Below, piece after piece: positions 16,978 through 25,582 of a DNA stretch of 32,097 nt (the first letter of the stretch is position 1; the number at the start of each line of letters is the position of its first letter). The stretch is from Alphaproteobacteria bacterium (lineage in GTDB: Bacteria; Pseudomonadota; Alphaproteobacteria; SP197). A program made the position numbers and the translations under genes. The notes under the pieces were generated by a model that worked only from the letters and a program-made list of their open reading frames with translations, searched no databases and was not told where the DNA came from. The stretch lies in NCBI GenBank assembly GCA_028277285.1, contig JANQGO010000230.1:1-32097 (forward strand). Reading direction: 5' to 3'.

Positions 16978-19059
16978 TCACGATGTCGCGGGTTCGATGA
17001 CGTGCCGCTCCCGCTGGAACGGGACGATGACAGGATCGACTTCGGCGCCGAGTTCCCGGGCATAACGATGGCCCTCGTAGTTCGCCGTCGCAATGATACC
17101 GGGCGCCTGGCAGTCGCCGACCCGGCGCAACGTGCGCATACCGGCGTCGGGCGCGTTGTCGAGCGCCTGGAGGACGTCATGATAGAGGCCGTCCTCGGGC
17201 ATACGCGATGTCACCATGACGACGCCGTCGGCCAGCCGCTCGACCTCGCGCCGCCGCAGCGAGTCGGCGAGCAGGACCCTGCCGGTCTCGACGGCCAGCA
17301 GCGTCGTGTTCGGCAACAGATCGACCCCGGCATCGAGGAGCCGCTCCTGGTTGGCGCCCTGTTCCAGCGTGTGTTTCATCCATTCGGCGATCGTTGCCTG
17401 CGGTGTTGCCAGGCTCACCTCATAGCCTTCCGTGCTCAGCAGCTCGGCGATGATGCTGGCCATGTAGTAGTGGTCGTCGTCGAACAGGAGAACCTTCGTT
17501 CCGGGTGGACGGCGACCGGCCATGATGTCGTCGGGTGTGAGGACATGCGCCTGATCCGTTCCCGGCACCGGCGAGGTCAGGTGGCGGCCGTAGCCGTCGC
17601 GCCGCCAGGTGGCGCCCGTCGCTATCGCCACGTGATCGGCCCCGAGCTCCAGAACCTGGTCGGCCGTGAGCCGGCTTTCCCGATAGACCTCAACATTGGC
17701 CATGCGCTGGATTTGGCCGACGCGGTAGTCGCGCACGCGGGCCCAGGCCGCCAGGCCCGGCAGCTTGCTCTCGCGGGTGACGCGGCCGCCCAGTTCCTCG
17801 TCGGCCTCGGCCAGCGTGACGCGGAAACCGCGCAGCCCGGCCGCCCGCGCCGCCTCCAGACCCGCGGGCCCGGCGCCGACGATCAGGACATGATCGTCGG
17901 TCTGTGCGGGCGGCAGGTTCTCCGGATGCCAGCCCTTGCGCCATTCCTCGCTGAAGGTCGGGTTCTGGGTGCAGCGCGCCGGCGCCGTCATCTGGGTCCA
18001 GCCGACGCAGACATTGCAGCCGATGCACTCGCGGATGTCGTCCAGACGGCCTTCCTCGACCTTCTTGGGCAGGAAGGGATCGGCGATCGACGGCCGGGCC
18101 GCCCCGATCAGATCGACGATGCCGCGGCGGATCGCCGAGACCATGGCGTCGGGCGAGGTATAGCGCCCGACAGTCGAGACCGGCTTGCTGGTCACCTGCT
18201 TCACGAAGGCGACGTATTCTTCCTGGTACCCTTCCGGCGCGAACCGCGACGTCTTCGAATCGTTGTCCCAGTCGCTGACATTGACGTCCCACAGATCAGG
18301 AATCTCGGCCAGCATCTCGACCGCCTCGCGGCCCTCGCCGTGCCACTCCAGCCCGTCCGGTCCCATCATCTCGTCAACGGCAAAGCGCACGACCACAGCG
18401 GTATCGCCGCCGACCGCTTCCTTGGTTTCCTCCAGCAGTTCGCGGTAGAGGCGCAAGCGGTTTTCCAGACTGCCGCCGTACTCATCGGTCCGCTGGTTGT
18501 GGCGCTTGGCGAGGAAGTGGCTGGGCACCGTGCCATCGTGACCGGCATAGACGATGACAATGTCGAAGCCGATGTCGCGTGCTCTGATCGCGGCTGCTTT
18601 GTGGGCGCGGCGATAGTCGCGGACGTCAGCCTTGTCCATGGCGCGCGCCTGGATCGGAGCCAAGCTCCAGTTCATGGGGCGATGCATCGGGCCGATCGGG
18701 ATCTCGCGGCTGTAGAGGTTGGGGGTGTCATGGCCGTTATGGACAAGCTCGATGCCGGCGAGGCTACCGTAACGGTGCACCTCCTCGACCATGCGGCCCA
18801 GGTAGATCTCGTCGCCGGTGTCCCACATGTTGGTTTCGGCGTAGGGGGAGGCATCGCCGCTGGCCAGAAAATCGCACTGCTCGGTGCAGACGATACCCCA
18901 GCCGCCCTCCGCCTTGGTGCCGCGCATGCCGATCATGGCGTTGGGATAGACCCGGCCCATGCCGTTGCAATGGGGCACCTGGTAGAACCTGTTGGGTGCG
19001 GTGACGGGACCGATCTTCAGCGGCTCAAACAGAATGTCGTAACGGGGATCGCGGCTCAC
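16978..19059 (-). CDS. Trimethylamine-dehydrogenase-family flavoprotein, paralogue B
   Basis: A 693-residue tandem paralogue of the next gene, with the same architecture. C31 for covalent FMN (RFYQVPHC), Y171 and H174 (IVYAGH), W264 and D267, cluster cysteines 345, 348, 351 and 363, then GAGPAG of the second dinucleotide domain. Tyr60 of TMADH is replaced by Q61, as reported for histamine and dimethylamine dehydrogenases, and a Trp (W354) lies near the Trp355 position. The start is a GTG at 19059: it follows AAGGAAG at good spacing and aligns exactly with the start of TMADH (SRDPRYDILFEP). The gap to paralogue A is 58 bases. The substrate is not known. Confidence 0.9.
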   Translation of the reverse strand: MSRDPRYDILFEPLKIGPVTAPNRFYQVPHCNGMGRVYPNAMIGMRGTKAEGGWGIVCTEQCDFLASGDASPYAETNMWDTGDEIYLGRMVEEVHRYGSLAGIELVHNGHDTPNLYSREIPIGPMHRPMNWSLAPIQARAMDKADVRDYRRAHKAAAIRARDIGFDIVIVYAGHDGTVPSHFLAKRHNQRTDEYGGSLENRLRLYRELLEETKEAVGGDTAVVVRFAVDEMMGPDGLEWHGEGREAVEMLAEIPDLWDVNVSDWDNDSKTSRFAPEGYQEEYVAFVKQVTSKPVSTVGRYTSPDAMVSAIRRGIVDLIGAARPSIADPFLPKKVEEGRLDDIRECIGCNVCVGWTQMTAPARCTQNPTFSEEWRKGWHPENLPPAQTDDHVLIVGAGPAGLEAARAAGLRGFRVTLAEADEELGGRVTRESKLPGLAAWARVRDYRVGQIQRMANVEVYRESRLTADQVLELGADHVAIATGATWRRDGYGRHLTSPVPGTDQAHVLTPDDIMAGRRPPGTKVLLFDDDHYYMASIIAELLSTEGYEVSLATPQATIAEWMKHTLEQGANQERLLDAGVDLLPNTTLLAVETGRVLLADSLRRREVERLADGVVMVTSRMPEDGLYHDVLQALDNAPDAGMRTLRRVGDCQAPGIIATANYEGHRYARELGAEVDPVIVPFQRERHVIEPATS

Positions 19060-19132
19060 GGGACTTCCTTTTGACGATGATTCGGGGATAGAGACAGCGT
19101 TTGACCGGAAGGCGCGAACGCCGATGGCCGGC

Positions 19133-19924
19133 TTACCAGCCAGGGCGCTGGCCGCGCAGGTGATGGGGGCAATGCTCACCGGACTCCAGGACCTGCACCA
19201 TCGCTTCCCAGATCTCGGCCATATGGCTGACGGTCTCCGCGCCGTGCTTGCGCTCAAGATCGGCACGGGATCCGCCGGTCAGGAAGTCCAGCTCCCGCCG
19301 GGCCTCCACCGCATACCAGCGATTGCGATTGACCAGACCGACATTCACGAACCCCGCGTCCTTAAGGGCCGCGTCGTAGCGGTCCGGCGACGCCATGGCG
19401 AAATCCAGCCCTTCGAGTTCAATGTAGCGCGCCATCTCTGGACTTGGTGTGCCGTCGTGGGCGATCAGCCAATCGGAGGCAGCGAACCAGCCGCCGGGTT
19501 TCAAGACCCGCAACACCTCCGCAAAGAGGGCGGTCTTGTCGGCGATATGGATCATCGCATCCTTGGAGAAGACGACGTCGAACTGCTGGTCGGCGAAATC
19601 GAGCGGACCGGGTTCGATCTGCCGGATCGTGATGCGATCGGCGGCACCTTCGGCCTTCGCTCTCTTGCGCGCGGCCTCGCAGACCGGCGCTTCGACATCA
19701 ATGCCGGTGACGTGCGCCGCGCCGTGATCAAGCGCGAGCGAGAGTGTGATAGCGCCCGATCCGCAGCCGATATCGAGCACGCGGGCGCCGTCCAAGTTGA
19801 GTCCCTCGACAATGCGGCCAACCTCTTCGGGACCACCTGGCGACAGATAACCGTCGCCCCACACGTCCCAGAGAAAGGCGGTGTAGCCGTCGTTGTAAAG
19901 GTCCTCGTCTGCGTTGTTTTCCAT
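19133..19924 (-). CDS. SAM-dependent methyltransferase, small-molecule N-methyltransferase type
   Basis: A 263-residue class I methyltransferase. Motif I is at about 49-57 (VLDIGCGSG), the acidic end of strand 2 is D75 (TGIDVEAP), and the [12 protein letters not shown] and [16 protein letters not shown] blocks follow. The N-terminal [17 protein letters not shown] is similar to phosphoethanolamine and sarcosine/dimethylglycine N-methyltransferases, so an N-methyl acceptor is likely. It sits inside an operon that otherwise looks degradative, between an orphan binding protein and two demethylase-type flavoproteins. That is unusual: it may make the substrate or a compatible solute, or reverse a step. 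No strong ribosome site is seen before ATG 19924. Confidence 0.82.
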   Translation of the reverse strand: MENNADEDLYNDGYTAFLWDVWGDGYLSPGGPEEVGRIVEGLNLDGARVLDIGCGSGAITLSLALDHGAAHVTGIDVEAPVCEAARKRAKAEGAADRITIRQIEPGPLDFADQQFDVVFSKDAMIHIADKTALFAEVLRVLKPGGWFAASDWLIAHDGTPSPEMARYIELEGLDFAMASPDRYDAALKDAGFVNVGLVNRNRWYAVEARRELDFLTGGSRADLERKHGAETVSHMAEIWEAMVQVLESGEHCPHHLRGQRPGW

Positions 19925-19951
19925 CAGTCCAGAGCGGGGCGATTACCGCGG

Positions 19952-19996
19952 CCGGTGGCCCGCGGTGGTCAAGAGCGACCACCGCGAAGCCACCGG
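19952..19996 (-). other. Strong intercistronic hairpin after the orphan binding-protein gene
   Basis: Two stacked perfect stems, 10 bp (19961-19970 with 19977-19986) and 8 bp (19952-19959 with 19989-19996), are joined by a small asymmetric bulge and closed by a six-base loop. It lies between the binding-protein stop (20036) and the methyltransferase start (19924). No T-run follows on the minus strand, so it more likely stabilises the upstream message or lowers downstream expression than acts as a full terminator. Confidence 0.7.
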
Positions 19997-20035
19997 TGCG
20001 AGCCTTGTTGTTACCAAGTCGGCTGAAGCCGAAGC

Positions 20036-21208
20036 TCAGAACCCTGCCTTCAATTCCTCCCAACGAAGCGCGAGCACATCCGGCTCGTTCATGGTCTGCT
20101 GGAATTGGGCGTTGGCGAGGAACTCCTCGACGTGGCTGGTCTGACCGATCGACTGGAGGAACTCCTCAGAAAGCCCGTCATAGGACTTGATGTTGGAGTG
20201 TCCGTAGTACCAGTTGGTGATCTCGTAGTGACCAGCCTCTGGCGAGATGAAGGAGTCGATGATGTCGTGCGCCATCTCGTAAAAGCCGTCCTCAAACGCG
20301 GCGGGATGGATGGAGAGGCCACAGTGCCACGTGATCGCGCCTTCCTTAGGCCGGGCCCACGTGATCTCCATATCGGTGCCTTCTGATTCGGCATGCTCCG
20401 CAAGTCCCGCAACGATACCGTTGTCGGACGCGGTGATGACGAGTTCGCCCGAGGCCATCGCCTGCACAGTCTCCGTGAACGAGGCCTGGAGCAAGCGGTT
20501 GAGCGGGATCTGTTCGCGCAGTAGCTCCTCACATCTGATGCGTTCTTCCTCGTTCATGTTCCAAGGGACGATCCCCAGCACCAGGGCCGCGATGGCGAAG
20601 GCTTCGTAGGAGACGTTGGAGATCGCAAGGCGGCCCGAATACTTCTCGTCCCACAACGCTTTCCAGGTCTGGTTCTCAGGATCGGCGTACTCCGGCGCGA
20701 GGTCGGTGCGGATGGCCATCGAGGTCTGGCCCCAGTCTTCGGGCACATAGACCCGCTCGCCGTCCACCGTTGAACCTGGCACATCCTTGAAAACCTGCAT
20801 GACGTTGGGCCAGTTCGATAACCGTTCGGTCTCGATTGGCGCCAGGAAGCCCGCGTCGTACCAGCGTGTGAGCGAGGGACCGCAGGGGAAGGTCACATGC
20901 GGGTTGAAACCACTCCTCATCTTGGCGAAAGCGTTATCTTCGTCGTCGAAGAAGGCGTAGTTCGGTTCACGACCGTACTTCGCGGTGTAATGGACCATGA
21001 ACTCCGGTTCATCATAACCGCCCCAGGTGAAGAAAATCGGGTGGTCCTCGTCGGCATCCTGGGCAAGCGCGCTCCCTGCCATGGTGTGCATGGTCAACGA
21101 GGCGACGCCGAACGAGGCCATGACGCGCTTGGCGTCGCGCCTGGTCAGCTTGCCCTCGCACAACAGGTCATGAAAACGGGCCGTCTCCATCAGTGGCTTA
21201 AGTGACAT
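20036..21208 (-). CDS. PotD-like ABC substrate-binding protein, orphan, Tat-type signal
   Basis: A 390-residue periplasmic binding protein related to spermidine/putrescine-type (PotD) receptors. The N-terminus has twin arginines at 23-24 (LTRRDAKRVMASFGVA) and a hydrophobic stretch ending at ALAQ (about 50), a Tat-like signal. The mature part begins FFTWGGYDEPEF. It shares DWGQTS and GHSNIKS with the protein at 25647-26777, so the two are paralogues. ATG 21208 follows a near-perfect AAGGAGGT. No permease or ATPase gene is near, so it must use transport subunits coded elsewhere or act as a sensor. Its neighbours suggest an amine or N-methylated ligand; the ligand itself is unknown. Confidence 0.88.
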   Translation of the reverse strand: MSLKPLMETARFHDLLCEGKLTRRDAKRVMASFGVASLTMHTMAGSALAQDADEDHPIFFTWGGYDEPEFMVHYTAKYGREPNYAFFDDEDNAFAKMRSGFNPHVTFPCGPSLTRWYDAGFLAPIETERLSNWPNVMQVFKDVPGSTVDGERVYVPEDWGQTSMAIRTDLAPEYADPENQTWKALWDEKYSGRLAISNVSYEAFAIAALVLGIVPWNMNEEERIRCEELLREQIPLNRLLQASFTETVQAMASGELVITASDNGIVAGLAEHAESEGTDMEITWARPKEGAITWHCGLSIHPAAFEDGFYEMAHDIIDSFISPEAGHYEITNWYYGHSNIKSYDGLSEEFLQSIGQTSHVEEFLANAQFQQTMNEPDVLALRWEELKAGF

Positions 21209-21272
21209 TTCAACCTCCTTGGTTTGTTGTTGGCCTAGAACAGGCACTTGGAATTCTGTGTCATCGTTTGGG

Positions 21273-22151
21273 TCAGCCGCCGCCTTGCGCTTTTGCGTGT
21301 TCCGGGCGGGCGGTATGGCCGCGCACGGCCCGCCAAGACGGGCGCGGTGACGACTCCACCCATGCCTCGCATGGACCGCTATAGCTGCCGCAAAGGTCAT
21401 CGCTCGCCCCGTGCGGCATGTAGCCTAGCAGGGCGCGGATGGTCGGACTGAAACGCGCCGCCTCCTCCGGAGGCATGCCGAGGTACTGGTTGGATTCTGG
21501 CCGCAACCAGCCCAGGCAGTACGTGTTGACAAGTCCGAGGCGCGGCCCGTTGCTGCGGTTCTCGCCGCCGCCGTGCCAGGTCGAGCCCAGATAGAACACC
21601 GCCGAACCCTTCGGCATCACGGTATTCTCCCAGGCGTCCATGTCGGGAAGGTGCCACGCGCGGAGATATCGGTGGCTGCCCGGGATCAACCGTGTCCCGC
21701 CGTTCTCCTCCGTGAAGTCGCCCAGCGCCCACATCACGCCCACCGTCAGTTCCATGCCGGCGATGTCGATCGGATAAACCGTGTCGTCGCGATGCAAAGC
21801 TTGGTGTTTCTCCCCCGGCAGGACCTCGATCGCAGAGAGACTGCTTATCCGGTAGGTCGACGCGAAGGGCAGCAGCGCCTCGTCGAGCACGTCGAGCACC
21901 AGCTCGTGCTCGACCAGTTCAGCCGCGCTCGGCGCCGTTAGCAGCACCTTGCCGCACCGGTTCGTGAGTTCGTTGTTGAAAATCCCAGCTGACTCGAGAC
22001 CAACGGCATCGAGCCGAGGCCTCAGTTCCGCTGCCACGGCGTCGGCCACCTCAGGTTCGACAAGATCAGTGACCGCAACCGCCCCTTCGCGATGCAAGAC
22101 GCCAGAAATCGTTTGGGCGTCTGCAGTCCGATCAAGATAGGTCAACGGCAT
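21273..22151 (-). CDS. PhyH-family Fe(II)/2-oxoglutarate dioxygenase, paralogue 2
   Basis: A 292-residue non-heme iron oxygenase of the phytanoyl-CoA dioxygenase/ectoine hydroxylase family. The iron triad is H120 and D122 (ALHRDD) with H193 (TWHGGG); R204 (NGPRLG) is the likely 2-oxoglutarate anchor. The segment ENGGTRLIPGSHR is typical. Such enzymes hydroxylate a carbon, and hydroxylation of an N-methyl group releases formaldehyde. It is the same length as the gene before it and can be aligned without gaps over the first 210 residues, so they are tandem duplicates that have since diverged. It starts after an AGAGGAG site, 64 bases from the first copy and 64 bases before the binding-protein gene. 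Confidence 0.9.
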   Translation of the reverse strand: MPLTYLDRTADAQTISGVLHREGAVAVTDLVEPEVADAVAAELRPRLDAVGLESAGIFNNELTNRCGKVLLTAPSAAELVEHELVLDVLDEALLPFASTYRISSLSAIEVLPGEKHQALHRDDTVYPIDIAGMELTVGVMWALGDFTEENGGTRLIPGSHRYLRAWHLPDMDAWENTVMPKGSAVFYLGSTWHGGGENRSNGPRLGLVNTYCLGWLRPESNQYLGMPPEEAARFSPTIRALLGYMPHGASDDLCGSYSGPCEAWVESSPRPSWRAVRGHTARPEHAKAQGGG

Positions 22152-22215
22152 GTAACAGTTCTCCTCTTGCAGTGTTCCGATATGTTGGATTCGACGTTCT
22201 TCATGTGTCCCACGA

Positions 22216-23094
22216 TCAAACGCCGGCTTGCGCTTCGACGTCCGCCGCCGTCGCGCCTCGACCTCGATTGTCTTGCCATGTCGGTTCCGGCGGCGTTTCG
22301 ATCCAGGCAGGACAGTCGCCGCCGAACGTGCCGAGGCGATCGTCGCCCGAGCCGTGAGGTGTGTAGCCGAGCAGCGCCTTCAGGCGAGGCCCGAACCGGG
22401 CAGCGACTTCCGGCGGATTGTAGAGGTACTGATTGTATTCCTGCCTGAGCCAGCCCAGCGAATAGGTGGTAACAAGTCCTGCGCGCGGCGCGTTGCTCAA
22501 GTTTTCGCCCGCGCCATGCCAGATCGAACCCAGGTAGAAAAGCGCCGAACCTTTGGGCATGACGGCGGCCTCCCAACCGGACAGGTCCGGCAGATGCCAG
22601 GAACGGATGAAACGGTGGCTGCCCACGACAACGCGCGTTCCGCCATTCTCCATCGAAAAGTCATCGAGCGCCCACATCACCCCGATCTGCAGTTCCATAC
22701 CGGCCATCTCGATCGGATAGGTCGTATCGTCGCGGTGCAGGGCCTGGGCCGATTGGCCGGGCAGGACCTCGATCGCGTCCGTGCTGCCGATCTGATAGGT
22801 CGCGCAGTTGGGCAAGAGGATGTCGTCGGCAACGCCGACAACCATGTCATGCTCCATCAGACGGGCCGCGCTGGGCGCAACCGTTAGAACGTTCTTGATC
22901 CGCCGTGTCCGGTCGCCGCCGAAGTCGCTCGGATTGTCGAGCCCGAACGCATCGAGCTCTGGACGCAACTCAGAGACAATCGTGTCCGCAAGCTCAGGGT
23001 CGGCAAGACTGTTCACCGCGACCGCGCCATCGCGGCGCAGCACAGCCGCGACAGTGTCGGTGTCAGCCGTCCGATCAAGATAGGTGAGCGGCAT
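22216..23094 (-). CDS. PhyH-family Fe(II)/2-oxoglutarate dioxygenase, paralogue 1
   Basis: First gene of the minus-strand operon, 292 residues, beginning MPLTYLDRTADTDTV at ATG 23094 behind an AAGGAG site. The iron ligands H120, D122 (ALHRDDTTYP) and H193 (IWHGAG) and the putative 2-oxoglutarate arginine R204 (NAPRAG) are at the same positions as in the next gene. The family block ENGGTRVVVGSHRFIRSWHLPD is intact. The substrate is unknown; the context suggests an amine, betaine or N-methylated amino acid. An in-frame upstream start would add nine residues but has no better ribosome site. The LysR gene diverges from it. Confidence 0.9.
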   Translation of the reverse strand: MPLTYLDRTADTDTVAAVLRRDGAVAVNSLADPELADTIVSELRPELDAFGLDNPSDFGGDRTRRIKNVLTVAPSAARLMEHDMVVGVADDILLPNCATYQIGSTDAIEVLPGQSAQALHRDDTTYPIEMAGMELQIGVMWALDDFSMENGGTRVVVGSHRFIRSWHLPDLSGWEAAVMPKGSALFYLGSIWHGAGENLSNAPRAGLVTTYSLGWLRQEYNQYLYNPPEVAARFGPRLKALLGYTPHGSGDDRLGTFGGDCPAWIETPPEPTWQDNRGRGATAADVEAQAGV

Positions 23095-23314
23095 GAGCGT
23101 CTCCTTCCGCATGACGGCCACAATCCGGCGGCAAACCGCGCGTTCCGGCCAGCGGTCTAGGGCAATGTTCCGACGGACGCGTCGGCGGTGACAAATGACT
23201 AATCGAGACTTCAGTTAACTCAGGATTAATCGTATGCTGTCCGCCGTAACGCATACATCGGCTTCGGAGCGCAAGGTGACGGGCCCGCGGTCCGCTTGGA
23301 CGCTGCCCATTGTC
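23095..23314. promoter_or_regulatory. Divergent control region, PhyH operon / LysR gene
   Basis: An AT-rich island at about 23190-23235 stands out in GC-rich sequence. It holds a direct repeat TAATCG (23200-23205 and 23227-23232, 27 bp apart), the 8-bp palindromes AGTTAACT (23213-23220) and GATTAATC (23224-23231), and the CTAAT core (23199-23203) known for GcvA sites. TATGCT at 23233-23238 could be the -10 of the LysR gene. This is the expected position for LysR-type autoregulation and control of the divergent operon. A small GC stem (CCGACG/CGTCGG) lies at 23170-23185. Confidence 0.5.
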
Positions 23315-24211
23315 ATGACGAGCAAAACACTCAACCTTCATGGCCTTCGTGCGTTCGAGGCGGCCGCGCGCCACGAAAGCTTCAAGGATGCGGCCGCCGA
23401 GCTTGCGGTAACGCCTGTCGCCATCACCCGCCACATCAAGCGGCTTGAAAACGAGCTGGGCGTGGAACTCTTCGAACGCCTGCACCGCAAGGTGAGACTG
23501 ACCGGCGCGGGGTGCGAACTGCGTGACGAGGTTGTAACGGCCTTCGCCGCCATGGATCGGGGCGTCGAACGCGCCCGGCGGCGATCCGGGCGCCACACGC
23601 TCCACATCGGCAGTGAGACCGCCTTCGCCAAACGATGGCTCGCGCCGCGGCTGGAGGAGTTCCACCGTCTGCATCCGGATATCCGGATCGACCTCAGGCT
23701 GCAGGACGACAGCGAAGAGCTTGACGGTCTGATCTTCTATGGCTTCAGACAGCGGTTCGGCCGCGATCGTCACCTGCTGTTCAGCGAGACCGTGTTCCCG
23801 ATGTGCGTGCCCATGCTGCTTCAAGGCCCCAAACCGCTCGCGCGGCCGAGCGATCTGGCGCGCCATTGTCTGCTGCATGATGACAGCGACGACTGGTGGC
23901 AACGCTGGTTTGACGCCGCCGGCGTTCGCGATGTCAAGGCCCGGAGTACGGAGATCTACTTCTCGCACGATCGCCTGTACGAGGCGGCGATTGCGGGCCG
24001 CGGTGTGTTGATGGGTGATGCCATGGTCTACGGCGACGACCTCGTCCACGGGCGCTTCGTGCGCCTGTTTGCCCAGACCATCGAAGGCAATCAGTTTATC
24101 TTCGCGCTGCGCCCATCGCCTCAGCAGCGCGCGCTCGACATCTTTGTCGATTGGATCATCGCCGCCTGCCAGGCGCACAAGGAACGCATGAAGCAATTGA
24201 TCGACCCGTAG
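23315..24211 (+). CDS. LysR-family transcriptional regulator, GcvA-like
   Basis: A 298-residue LysR-type regulator. The winged helix-turn-helix covers about residues 8-66 (LHGLRAFEAAARHESFKDAAAELAV, then TPVAITRHIKRLENELGVELFER), the pattern of the GcvA group. The effector-binding domain follows (LHIGSETAFAKRWLAPRLEEFHRLHPDIRIDL). ATG 23315 is taken because GcvA-type proteins begin about ten residues before the LRAFEAAARH motif; ATG 23234 would add 27 unrelated residues and lies inside a likely -10 box. Ribosome-site support is weak. It diverges from the dioxygenase/TMADH operon and is its likely regulator. GcvA itself controls glycine cleavage, which fits a pathway ending in glycine, but the effector is unknown. 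Confidence 0.88.
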   Translation: MTSKTLNLHGLRAFEAAARHESFKDAAAELAVTPVAITRHIKRLENELGVELFERLHRKVRLTGAGCELRDEVVTAFAAMDRGVERARRRSGRHTLHIGSETAFAKRWLAPRLEEFHRLHPDIRIDLRLQDDSEELDGLIFYGFRQRFGRDRHLLFSETVFPMCVPMLLQGPKPLARPSDLARHCLLHDDSDDWWQRWFDAAGVRDVKARSTEIYFSHDRLYEAAIAGRGVLMGDAMVYGDDLVHGRFVRLFAQTIEGNQFIFALRPSPQQRALDIFVDWIIAACQAHKERMKQLIDP

Positions 24212-24271
24212 ACCTTGGTCTGCCAATCGGGAGGCGTCGCCTCGGCAAACTGAAAAGGCCATCGATGACGC

Positions 24272-25531
24272 CTATTTGACGCCCAAGGTCACGGCAATCT
24301 CCTGTGCCGTTTCGACACCGGAAACGTAAGCCCCATCGCAAGTGCCTTGTCCGCCATAGACCGTCGCCTCGCCGGCGAAGAAGAGGCGATCATCGATGGC
24401 ACGCTTCAGGTTGGTGCGCTGGTGGCCGTGGCCAGGGCGCGCGCAAGCCCACGAGCCCCGGGTCCACGGCTCGCTTTCCCAGGCCGTTACGATGGAGCGG
24501 GTGACGTGTTTGCGGATGTCGTTGCCGAAAATGTCGGCGCACCTGTCGACGGCGAAGTCGTGGCCGGCCTGTTGGCCTTGCTTCTCCAGCCACACGCCGT
24601 GGCGGCCGCCGACAAAGACGGACGCGATGTTGTTGCCCATGACGCAGGCATGGATCTTCGCCATATCCCCATCGTCGTGCCAGGTCGTATAGTGGCCGCG
24701 GCCGTCCGGTCCAAACACGTCCTTGTCGAAGTGGACGCCCATCTTGTTCTCGGTCCCCATGGGCAGGTTATGGATGGCTTCCGTCTTCCAGTCCGGCAGG
24801 CCGGGCGCGAATGTTATCTCGCCCGACGCCAGGACGCCGGTCGAGACGGTGCAGAGAACGGCGCGCCCCCTGATGGTGCCCTTGGGCGTCTCCACCGTCA
24901 CACCGGGTCCCGACCAGTCGATACGTTCGGCGCGGGTGTTGAGCGAGACCGGCACATCGGCGCCCCATGCGGCGACCAGATTGCCGTAGCCGTTGAGCAC
25001 GGCATAGCCCAGCTCACCGACGGAGCTCGCGGAATCGGTGGTCGACACGAGGTCGACATCCATGCCCCACGACGTCGCCAGACCGCCCACATGGGGCGGT
25101 GCAAATTCGTGCCCGAGATCGATTACATCGGCGATCGCCACATCCCGTTTGTCTTCCGCGGCGGCAAACACCGCCTCGTCACTCACCTCGTAGTAGCGCA
25201 CGCAGGCGGCGCGTTGCTCCTCGTTCAAAGGCTCGCCGTTTCTGTAGAAACGGTGGTTCTCAAGCTCGAACATCGTGTCTTTGTCTTTGCCCAGCTCGAT
25301 CCCCAGGGCATCGGCGATCGGAACGAACGGATTGACGGCGCCGCCCACCAGCCAGGCGCATCCCAGGTCGAACCAGGCACCGGGCGCAACCTCCTCAGAG
25401 TAGGCGCGTCCACCGATACGGTGCGATCCCTCGATGACCGTATGGGTCAAACCTTGGCGTGAAAGTTCTTTGGCCGCCGCGATCCCCGCCGCGCCGGCGC
25501 CAATGACAATGACGTCGCAATCCGATGACAC
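24272..25531 (-). CDS. Flavin-containing amine oxidase
   Basis: A 419-residue FAD enzyme of the monoamine/polyamine oxidase family, oxidising an amine to an imine with release of aldehyde and ammonia or a shorter amine. The FAD motif is at 6-20 (DVIVIGAGAAGIAAA) with the GGRAYSEEV segment after it. The C-terminal FAD block (LFFAGEATVYGGQGTCDGAYVSGVETAQEIA) is intact. There is no membrane anchor or signal, so it is cytoplasmic. The start is a GTG at 25531 behind GGAGG. It follows a PotD-like binding-protein gene by 115 bases, which suggests that the imported amine is its substrate; polyamines are the obvious candidates but this is inference. It converges on the LysR gene. Confidence 0.9.
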   Translation of the reverse strand: MSSDCDVIVIGAGAAGIAAAKELSRQGLTHTVIEGSHRIGGRAYSEEVAPGAWFDLGCAWLVGGAVNPFVPIADALGIELGKDKDTMFELENHRFYRNGEPLNEEQRAACVRYYEVSDEAVFAAAEDKRDVAIADVIDLGHEFAPPHVGGLATSWGMDVDLVSTTDSASSVGELGYAVLNGYGNLVAAWGADVPVSLNTRAERIDWSGPGVTVETPKGTIRGRAVLCTVSTGVLASGEITFAPGLPDWKTEAIHNLPMGTENKMGVHFDKDVFGPDGRGHYTTWHDDGDMAKIHACVMGNNIASVFVGGRHGVWLEKQGQQAGHDFAVDRCADIFGNDIRKHVTRSIVTAWESEPWTRGSWACARPGHGHQRTNLKRAIDDRLFFAGEATVYGGQGTCDGAYVSGVETAQEIAVTLGVK

Positions 25532-25582
25532 GCCGTCCTCCTAGCAACTCAACAAAACGTCACGACTCAATAGCCACCGCAC

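Noticed and set aside
16855-19074. A 739-codon open frame on the plus strand across the two TMADH-like genes
   Set aside because: It runs antisense to two well-conserved flavoprotein genes. Long antisense frames are usual in high-GC coding DNA. Its translation shows no recognisable domain.
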